Shown here in pieces: positions 43,465-50,015 of a stretch of DNA of 64,000 bases; the stretch's first letter is position 1, and each line of letters opens with the position of its first letter. The stretch is taken from contig CALUTW010000002.1 of assembly GCA_944323805.1 (NCBI GenBank), positions 143,659-207,658 of the forward strand, written 5' to 3'. The DNA is from an uncultured Bacteroidales bacterium (GTDB taxonomy: Bacteria > Bacteroidota > Bacteroidia > Bacteroidales > UBA932). The notes under the pieces were generated by a model, which saw only the letters and a program-made list of their open reading frames with translations, ran no database searches and was not told the origin of the DNA. The position numbers and the translations under genes were made by a program.

Positions 43465-44391
43465 ATGAAACCTACACTTCTTGTACTCGCTGCCGGGATG
43501 GGCAGCCGCTACGGTGGTCTGAAACAGATGGATGGCGTCGGCCCGAGCGGGGAGACAATCATTGACTATTCAATCTACGATGCAGTACATGCCGGATTCG
43601 GGAAAGTGGTATATATCGTCCGTGAGTATTTCAAGGATGAGTTTGCCGCTCTTGTAACCAAGAAATACAGTCATGTGCAATGTCCTGACGGCACACCTCT
43701 CCAGTTCGATTTCGTCACACAGGAGCTCAACAAGCTCCCGGCCGGGGTAACATACAATCCGGAAAGGGAAAAGCCGTGGGGTACTGCCCACGCAGTCCTC
43801 ATGGCAAAAGATGTCATCAGGGAACCGTTCGCGGTCATCAACGGGGATGACTATTACGGCAAGGAGTCATTCAAGATAATGGCTGACTGGCTCATCAGTC
43901 ACGCCGGGACATCAGGCCAATACTGTATGGTAGGATTCGAACTCGACCACACGCTGTCCGAATCCGGCGGAGTCTCGAGAGGTATCTGCACGGCAAGCAG
44001 CCAGAACACCCTGACACACGTCGAGGAACACCACAATATCATCCAGGGGGCCGACGGCAGGATAACCGGCAACAACAGCAATGGAGAGAACGTAGTGCTT
44101 GCCGCAGACACACCTGTCTCAATGAACATGTGGGGATTCACTCCTGACTATTTCCAGAAAAGCGAAGTGATTCTCAAGGATTTCATCGAGAAGAACCGCA
44201 ACGAGCTCAAGGCTGAATTCTATATCCCTTATGCTGTCGACTGCATGATCAAGGACGGCTCGGCAGAAGTCGAACTGCTCTCGACCCCGTCGCACTGGTT
44301 CGGGGTAACATTCAAGGAAGACCGTCCGGGAGTAGTGGCAAAATTCCAGGAATTCGTCGACAAGGGTATCTACCCTACCCCATTGTACTGA
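43465..44391 (+). CDS. Sugar-phosphate nucleotidylyltransferase family protein
   Basis: A 308-residue NTP-transferase. It starts LLVLAAGMGSRYGGLKQMDGVGP, the nucleotide-binding GxGxRxGG loop, and has FAVINGDDYYG with the metal-binding Asp. The C-terminal part (WFGVTFKEDRPGVVAKFQEF) is typical of a Bacteroidota group often annotated only as nucleotidyltransferase. The sugar is unknown. A possible -7 box TATTTTTG is at 43414-43421. It is followed by a terminator-like hairpin. Confidence 0.85.
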   Translation: MKPTLLVLAAGMGSRYGGLKQMDGVGPSGETIIDYSIYDAVHAGFGKVVYIVREYFKDEFAALVTKKYSHVQCPDGTPLQFDFVTQELNKLPAGVTYNPEREKPWGTAHAVLMAKDVIREPFAVINGDDYYGKESFKIMADWLISHAGTSGQYCMVGFELDHTLSESGGVSRGICTASSQNTLTHVEEHHNIIQGADGRITGNNSNGENVVLAADTPVSMNMWGFTPDYFQKSEVILKDFIEKNRNELKAEFYIPYAVDCMIKDGSAEVELLSTPSHWFGVTFKEDRPGVVAKFQEFVDKGIYPTPLY

Positions 44392-44427
44392 TTTCACGGA
44401 CATACACGGTCCCGACCTGAATAAATA

Positions 44428-44470
44428 GAGAGGGGACTCAATGGGCTTCCTCCTTTTGAGCCTCCCTCTC
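44428..44470 (+). terminator. Probable terminator after the nucleotidylyltransferase gene
   Basis: GAGAGGGGACTCAA (44428-44441) pairs imperfectly with TTGAGCCTCCCTCTC (44456-44470), followed by ATAATTTT. The stem is long, with a few mismatches. Confidence 0.65.
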
Positions 44471-44486
44471 ATAATTTTGCGGCATC

Positions 44487-45431
44487 ATGCCGCCAAAACA
44501 GCAGAATCCGATGTCAGCATTCTTTCAGAAGACCAGAAAAAGATCATATGACCTGTTCTCAGGCTACCAGTATTATATCCCGGGGATAAAAGGGACAATA
44601 GCACTCATTCTTCTGCTTCTTGCAGGGACACTCGTCGGGAGCGCCTTCACAGCCCTGTTTACCCTATTCTTCGGAGCCGATGCGTCCAACACATACGCAA
44701 CGCTCATAGCCTACCCGGCCATGTTCATCCCGCCTATGATTTACGCATCCTGGAAAAGCCGCAGAAACGAGCTTTTCGACACAGGCTATGCACTGGACAG
44801 CAACAATTTCGGGAAAGCCGGAGGATGGCTGATGGCAATCATGGCATCAGTCGCGACCCTTGCCGCAGGCTTCCTCATGGACCCGATAAATGCAGCCATG
44901 CCGCCTATGCCGGAATATCTCGAGAAAGCTCTTGAAAGCCTTGTTGCGGATTCCCCGGTATGGGTGTCTCTCCTGTCCGTATCCGTCCTTGCGCCTGTAT
45001 TCGAAGAATGGCTCTGCAGGGGGATGATCCTGAGAGGACTGCTCCAGAAGATGCACCCTGCATGGGCAATGCTGATTTCAGCCTTCTGCTTTGCAGTCAT
45101 CCACCTTAATCCGTGGCAGGCAATCCCGGCCTTCGTACTCGGAATGCTGTTCGCTTACGTATATTACAAGACCGGCTCGCTGAAGCTCACAATGCTCATG
45201 CACTGCGTCAACAATACCTTTGCCGTGATTTGCGGACAGATAGACGGTGTCAGGGACATTGAATCATTCTCCATGATAATGGAAGACTGGCAGTACATCT
45301 CGCTGCTGGCATGCAGTCTCATACTGATAGTGATATTTATCGATATCGTATGGAAAAACATCCCTATGACATCAGAGAAAGGCAATATTGACGTCATCGG
45401 GAATGAGGACCTGATTTCCGGGGACAGATAA
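44487..45431 (+). CDS. CPBP-family intramembrane metalloprotease (Rce1-like)
   Basis: A 314-residue protein with about eight hydrophobic helices and the CPBP/Abi motif set: FEEWLCRGMILRGLL (motif 1, EExxxR-like, about 170-184), CFAVIHLNPWQAIPAFVLGMLFAYVYYKTGSL (motif 2 with His) and MLMHCVNNTF (motif 3). Members cleave membrane-embedded substrates or serve in immunity and bacteriocin contexts; none of those partners is near. A -7-like TAATTTTG at 44472-44479 places the ATG at 44487 almost on the transcription start, so the ATG at 44511 may be the true start. Confidence 0.87.
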   Translation: MPPKQQNPMSAFFQKTRKRSYDLFSGYQYYIPGIKGTIALILLLLAGTLVGSAFTALFTLFFGADASNTYATLIAYPAMFIPPMIYASWKSRRNELFDTGYALDSNNFGKAGGWLMAIMASVATLAAGFLMDPINAAMPPMPEYLEKALESLVADSPVWVSLLSVSVLAPVFEEWLCRGMILRGLLQKMHPAWAMLISAFCFAVIHLNPWQAIPAFVLGMLFAYVYYKTGSLKLTMLMHCVNNTFAVICGQIDGVRDIESFSMIMEDWQYISLLACSLILIVIFIDIVWKNIPMTSEKGNIDVIGNEDLISGDR

Positions 45432-45463
45432 CCCGTTTTCCACACCTCGGACGACGCCTGAGG

Positions 45464-46240
45464 CTAAAGGTCCTGCTTCAACAGGCTGGCGCACAACCTC
45501 TCCGCTTCATCAAGGGACTGGAGCTTGCCTACATCCACCAGATGCAGGTCTTTTGCCTCTACGCCATAAACAGGGTATTCGGCCGCTGTCTTCAGATAGA
45601 AATCCATTATCGGGAACCTGTCGCCGAAAGGGCTGCCTCCGGAGGCAATGGCATTCCTGTCATACCTGTCCATCACATCGAAGATGCTGTCCGAGATATA
45701 ATGTATGCCGGAGAAAGCCAGCTTACGGCACGCATCCACTTCAAGCCCCGGATACGGGGACCTTACCTCCCCTGTTACGGTATTTGTCCATCCGACAAGA
45801 CGCATGGAATCATCGAAAAGAAGATATCTTGATGTCTTGCGGGCACTTACAAGCAAGGTAGCCATAGCTCCCGGACGGCACTGCGACAGGAACCACCCGA
45901 TATCAAGGTCGGATATGATGTCCACATTGTGCACCAGGAAATCCCCGTCGAGGAATTTCCTTGCATGCCGTATTCCGCCTCCCGTCTCCCTCAGCATGTC
46001 CCGCTCGTCGGATATGGATACCTTTACCCCCGGAATGGCCTCCGAAGCCAGATATTCCTCTATCATGTCTGCAAAATGGTGCACATTGATGACAATCTCG
46101 TCGAAGCCGGCTGAAACAAGCCGGTGCATGACATGATACAGCAGAGGCTTCCCGCAAACACGGACAAGCGCCTTCGGCATTGTGTCAGTCAACGGTTTAA
46201 GCCTCGTGCCGAGTCCGGCGGCAAATATCATAGCTTTCAT
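45464..46240 (-). CDS. MurU-like sugar-1-phosphate nucleotidylyltransferase
   Basis: A 258-residue NTP-transferase beginning MKAMIFAAGLGTRLKPLTD, with PKALVRVCGKPLLYHV and the metal site VHNVDIISDLD. Resemblance and the overlapping upstream kinase gene point to MurU (N-acetylmuramate-1-phosphate uridylyltransferase) of the AmgK-MurU peptidoglycan recycling route, which is known in Bacteroidota such as Tannerella. A mannose-1-phosphate guanylyltransferase role is possible. Its start lies 44 nt inside the 3' end of the kinase-RapZ gene, so translation is probably coupled. Confidence 0.8.
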   Translation of the reverse strand: MKAMIFAAGLGTRLKPLTDTMPKALVRVCGKPLLYHVMHRLVSAGFDEIVINVHHFADMIEEYLASEAIPGVKVSISDERDMLRETGGGIRHARKFLDGDFLVHNVDIISDLDIGWFLSQCRPGAMATLLVSARKTSRYLLFDDSMRLVGWTNTVTGEVRSPYPGLEVDACRKLAFSGIHYISDSIFDVMDRYDRNAIASGGSPFGDRFPIMDFYLKTAAEYPVYGVEAKDLHLVDVGKLQSLDEAERLCASLLKQDL

Positions 46241-47741
46241 ATTCCCTGTGAACAAGTTTCACAACCACATTCTTCCGGGCAGCCAGATGGGCCGCCATCT
46301 TTTCGGCGCAGTAGACAGAACGGTGCTGCCCGCCGGTACAGCCGAAACATATCATAAGATGATTGAAGCCTCTCTTAAGGAACTTGTCTACATGTGCGTC
46401 CGCAAGAGCGAAGGCCGACCCAAGGAAGTCATCCACCTCGGACATTCCCTTGAAGAACTCCTGGACTTCCCTGTCCATACCGGTAAACTGCCTGTAATAT
46501 TCGTATTTTCCGGGGTTCGGCAGTGAGCGGCAGTCAAATACATAGCCTCCGCCATTGCCCGAAGGGTCCCCGGGAATGCCTTTCCTGAACGAAAAGCTGT
46601 ATATAAGCACTTCCAGAGCAGTCTCAGTGCCGGCACAATCCGTCCCGGCAGACAGCTGCACACCTCCAGCGTCCCGACATGCAGGCGCGGCTGACATGGA
46701 CGGCTTTGCGGCGGATACCGGCTGAGACACCATCTTTTCAAGAAGAGGGACAAGATACGGATAGTCGGCGGGAGGGTCCGAAAGGACAGACTTCAGATTG
46801 GCAAGTGCGTAAGGGATGCTCCTGAGAAAATGGGGCTTCCGCTCGAAATTTCCCCTGAATCCGTAGGCCCCGAGCACCTGCAGCATCCTGAAAAGGACAA
46901 ACAGCCTGAGCCTCTCCATGAAATGTTCCTCATCAATATCTGCATAGCTTCCTGCGGCATCGAGATAGGCCCTGACAAGCCTGTCCCTGAAATCTTCCGG
47001 ATACATTGCCCTTGCCTGCCATACGAAAGACGCCACATCATAGCAGGCAGGACCTTTCCTGCCTCCCTGGAAATCTATGAAATACGGCTTCCCGTCCTTC
47101 AGCATCACGTTCCTCGCCTGGAAATCCCTGTACATGAAGGTATCCGCATCTTCAGCGAGCAGGTCATCGGCAAACCTCTCGAAGTCATTCTCCAGCAGCG
47201 CCTCGTTGAATTCAATGCCCGATGTCTTCAGGAAACAGTACTTGAAATAATTGAGGTCCGCCATTACCAGTCTCCTGTTAAACACAGGCTCGGGATAGCA
47301 TATCGAGAAATCCAGGCCGCGCGCGCCGTCATACTGGATTGACGGAAGTGCAGATATGGTCTTGAGCAGCATGGCTTTCTCGGATTCGGAATAGCATCCC
47401 CCGTTTTCCCGGCCTTGCGACACGGCATCGAAAAGCGAGAGGTCCCCGAGGTCTTCCTGAAGATAGTACATGCCGTCATCGCTTCCGGCATACACTTCCG
47501 GCACGCTTATCCCGGCTTTCCTGAAATGGTCCGACAAGGCCATGAAAGCGGCATTTTCCCGTAAATCAGCTCCCTCAGCACCGATTATGCTGCATCCCCG
47601 GGCTGCAAGCCGGTAATATTTCCTGCTGCTCCCGGAGGAGGTCAGAAGCTCCGCAGAGTCAGGGCTGCATCCGGCATATCTTTCAAAAAGAGTGTAAAGT
47701 CCCTCCGGAACAGCTTTTCCGGAAATAACATCAGCTCCCAT
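46197..47741 (-). CDS. Fusion of an AmgK-like amino-sugar kinase with a RapZ C-terminal domain
   Basis: A 514-residue two-domain protein. Residues 1-340 are an aminoglycoside-phosphotransferase-fold kinase: SSGSSRKYYRL near the nucleotide loop, YRDFQARN (catalytic Asp206, Asn211) and FIDFQGG (metal Asp223). An Ala/Ser-rich linker (about 340-375) leads to a RapZ C-terminal domain (376-514) with YSFSFRKGIP, FDCRSLPNPG and GCTGGQHRSV. The N-terminal P-loop domain of RapZ is absent. AmgK phosphorylates N-acetylmuramate/GlcNAc at the anomeric position; RapZ-C of E. coli binds glucosamine-6-phosphate. The role of the fused domain here is inferred to be sensing or regulation. Followed by the MurU-like gene. 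Confidence 0.86.
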   Translation of the reverse strand: MGADVISGKAVPEGLYTLFERYAGCSPDSAELLTSSGSSRKYYRLAARGCSIIGAEGADLRENAAFMALSDHFRKAGISVPEVYAGSDDGMYYLQEDLGDLSLFDAVSQGRENGGCYSESEKAMLLKTISALPSIQYDGARGLDFSICYPEPVFNRRLVMADLNYFKYCFLKTSGIEFNEALLENDFERFADDLLAEDADTFMYRDFQARNVMLKDGKPYFIDFQGGRKGPACYDVASFVWQARAMYPEDFRDRLVRAYLDAAGSYADIDEEHFMERLRLFVLFRMLQVLGAYGFRGNFERKPHFLRSIPYALANLKSVLSDPPADYPYLVPLLEKMVSQPVSAAKPSMSAAPACRDAGGVQLSAGTDCAGTETALEVLIYSFSFRKGIPGDPSGNGGGYVFDCRSLPNPGKYEYYRQFTGMDREVQEFFKGMSEVDDFLGSAFALADAHVDKFLKRGFNHLMICFGCTGGQHRSVYCAEKMAAHLAARKNVVVKLVHREYESYDICRRTRHEA

Positions 47742-47768
47742 CCGATTCAGAATTTATTCATAAAAAGA

Positions 47769-47776
47769 CAAAATTA
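47769..47776 (-). promoter_or_regulatory. Probable -7 element for the kinase-RapZ/MurU pair
   Basis: Minus-strand TAATTTTG fits TAnnTTTG, 27 nt upstream of the ATG at 47741. Confidence 0.45.
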
Positions 47777-47800
47777 CTAAATAGTTATCTCAAAAAAGAC

Positions 47801-47808
47801 TACATTTG
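47801..47808 (+). promoter_or_regulatory. Probable -7 element of the pncB-pncA promoter
   Basis: TACATTTG fits TAnnTTTG, 21 nt upstream of the pncB ATG. It faces the divergent kinase-RapZ promoter about 25 bp away. Confidence 0.5.
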
Positions 47809-47829
47809 CACAAATATATCAAGTACGCT

Positions 47830-49317
47830 ATGCTTAACATTGCATATTGTTCGGACAAGTACCAGTATACGATGGGAAAATCCTTCTATGACAGCGGCAT
47901 GAAAGACAAGACCGCTATCTTCAATCTTTTCTACAGGAAAGCTCCCGAGAACAATAACTGGGCTGTTGTCAGCGGCACAGACGAGGTCGTCGAAATGATA
48001 GGTAACCTCGGGAAAATGCCGGCAGACTTCTATGAAAAGTTCCTCCCTGTCCCGGAATACGCGGAATTCAGGGAGTATCTGGCGACAATGAAGTTTACCG
48101 GCAATGTCTACGCCATGAGAGAAGGGGAAATCGTCTTCCCGTCGCAGCCGGTCATCATAGTCGAGGCCCCGATGATTGAAGCGCAGGTGCTCGAGACCCC
48201 CATGCTGTGCATAATGAACCACCAGATGGCCGTAGCGACAAAGGCCTCCAGGGTATGCAGGGCGACAAACAGGCCTGTGAGCGAATTCGGATCCAGGAGA
48301 GCGCATGGCCCGTGGGCCGCGACATACGGGGCGAAGGCGGCAATCATCGCCGGATGCACCAACACCTCGAATATCCTGACAGGAGCAATGTTCGGCTGCG
48401 GCTCGACAGGCACCATGGCACACAGCTATGTGACATCGTTCGGATGCTCGGTAGAAGGGGAATTCCATGCCTTCGATTCATATATCAGGACACACAGAGG
48501 AGAGCCGCTCATACTTCTAATAGACACATACGATTCGCTTAAGTGCGGTATTCTCAATGCCATGAGGGCATACCGTGAAAACGGCATAGACGACACCTAT
48601 GCGGCGGGATACGGAATCCGTCTCGACAGCGGAGACCTCGCATACCTCTCGTGCGAATGCCGCAGGATACTGGACATCAACGGATTCAGGAACTGCAGGA
48701 TATTCGCGACAAATTCACTGGACGAATACCTCATATCCGACCTTGAAAGGCAGGGGGCATGCATAGATTCCTACGGGGTCGGGGATGCAATCGCCACAAG
48801 CAAGGCAAACCCGTGCTTCGGGAACGTATACAAGCTCGTGCAGATTGACGGGCAGCCTGTCCTGAAAAGGTCGGAAGACAAGGCCAAGCTCATAAACCCT
48901 GGATTCCAGATCACTTACCGCATTACCAGGAATGACCCAGAAAAGGGAGAGGTATTCAAGGCGGACGTGACCTGCCTCAGAGGGGACGGGCTCGCCGGGA
49001 AAATCGAGAACGGGGAGACGTTTACGATATATGACGAGAACGACAGATACAAGTTCAAGACATTCGAAGCCGGGGAATATACCTGGAAAGCACTCCAGCA
49101 GAAGATAATCAGCAACGGGGAAAGGTGCGTGCCGGTACACTCGCTCATGGAGAAGAAGGCATACTATGACAATACCCTGAAGCATTTCAGCCCGAGCGAG
49201 AAAAGACTTATCAACCCGCACTATTACAAGGTCGACATATCGGATGAGCTCTATGACCTCAAGATGGGCATCATCAACAGACTCACAAGGGAAATCAACG
49301 AATTCAACAACAGATGA
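47830..49317 (+). CDS. Nicotinate phosphoribosyltransferase PncB (NAPRTase family)
   Basis: Makes nicotinate mononucleotide from nicotinate and PRPP in NAD salvage. The 495 residues show SDKYQYTMGKSFYDSG at the start, SEFGSRRAHG (active-site loop), GCTNTSNILTGAMFG, TMAHSYVTSFG, a GIRLDSGDLAYLS phosphate-binding segment, ATNSLDEYLI and GVGDAIATS. A related enzyme, nicotinamide phosphoribosyltransferase, shares the fold; the adjacent nicotinamidase favours nicotinate as substrate. ATG 47830 is preferred to a TTG lying in the promoter. Confidence 0.93.
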   Translation: MLNIAYCSDKYQYTMGKSFYDSGMKDKTAIFNLFYRKAPENNNWAVVSGTDEVVEMIGNLGKMPADFYEKFLPVPEYAEFREYLATMKFTGNVYAMREGEIVFPSQPVIIVEAPMIEAQVLETPMLCIMNHQMAVATKASRVCRATNRPVSEFGSRRAHGPWAATYGAKAAIIAGCTNTSNILTGAMFGCGSTGTMAHSYVTSFGCSVEGEFHAFDSYIRTHRGEPLILLIDTYDSLKCGILNAMRAYRENGIDDTYAAGYGIRLDSGDLAYLSCECRRILDINGFRNCRIFATNSLDEYLISDLERQGACIDSYGVGDAIATSKANPCFGNVYKLVQIDGQPVLKRSEDKAKLINPGFQITYRITRNDPEKGEVFKADVTCLRGDGLAGKIENGETFTIYDENDRYKFKTFEAGEYTWKALQQKIISNGERCVPVHSLMEKKAYYDNTLKHFSPSEKRLINPHYYKVDISDELYDLKMGIINRLTREINEFNNR

Positions 49318-49910
49318 CGATAAAGAATCCAGCCCTGACAGTCGTAGACATGCTCTACGACTTCATTGACGGCTCGCTTGCATGCCTCAACGCCGGCAAT
49401 GCGGTAAATGAAGCCGTGAAATTCATCGACAGCATGACTCCGGCACAGGAGGAGGCCGGGGAAGAGGATATCCTCGATACCTTCCCGATACTTTTCGTCT
49501 GCGACCATCATCCGTCCGACCACTCCTCTTTCAAGGAAAACGGAGGGATATGGCCTCCCCATTGCGTCCAGGGGACACACGGGGGCGCTGTCCATGAGAA
49601 GCTGCAGCCATACATGAAAGAAGAGCTGACCTTCCTGAAGGGCTGCGACCGGGCTGTGGAGCAGTACTCCGGATTTGAAGCGAGAAACAGTGCCGGACAG
49701 TCCCTCGGGGACATCCTGGAACTTCTCGACACGACCGATGTCTATGTATGCGGCATTGCGACTGAATTCTGTGTACGGTCCACCTGCGAAGACCTCAAGA
49801 AGGCCGGATTCAAGGTCCACCTGATTTCCAAGGCCTTAGGATACGTCGATGAAGAAGGGCACAGAAAAGCGCTGAAAGAGATGGCAGAGAACGGCATCAT
49901 CATCGAATGA
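49314..49910 (+). CDS. Nicotinamidase-like cysteine hydrolase (PncA, isochorismatase fold)
   Basis: Deamidates nicotinamide to nicotinate, the substrate of the preceding enzyme. The 198 residues have the catalytic triad Asp12 (VDMLYDF), Lys109 (FLKGCD) and Cys153 (ATEFCVRSTC). A metal site is formed by Asp64, His66 and His70 in CDHHPSDHSSF. WPPHCVQGTHG is the family's substrate-site segment. The start ATG overlaps the pncB stop as ATGA, indicating translational coupling and a two-gene NAD salvage operon. Confidence 0.92.
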   Translation: MTIKNPALTVVDMLYDFIDGSLACLNAGNAVNEAVKFIDSMTPAQEEAGEEDILDTFPILFVCDHHPSDHSSFKENGGIWPPHCVQGTHGGAVHEKLQPYMKEELTFLKGCDRAVEQYSGFEARNSAGQSLGDILELLDTTDVYVCGIATEFCVRSTCEDLKKAGFKVHLISKALGYVDEEGHRKALKEMAENGIIIE

Positions 49911-49975
49911 CCATCCTCAGACAAGCTGTCCAGACCGTGCAGGCGCTGATTTTCAGACGTCTCGGACCCGTCAAT

Positions 49976-50006
49976 TTTGAAATTTGAGAATTTCTCCGTA
50001 CCTTTG
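49976..50006 (+). promoter_or_regulatory. Promoter of the putative porin gene
   Basis: TTTG (49976-49979), 19 nt, TACCTTTG (49999-50006): an exact fit to the consensus. Transcription would start only a few nt before the ATG at 50016. Confidence 0.75.
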
Positions 50007-50015
50007 CCGGCTCGT

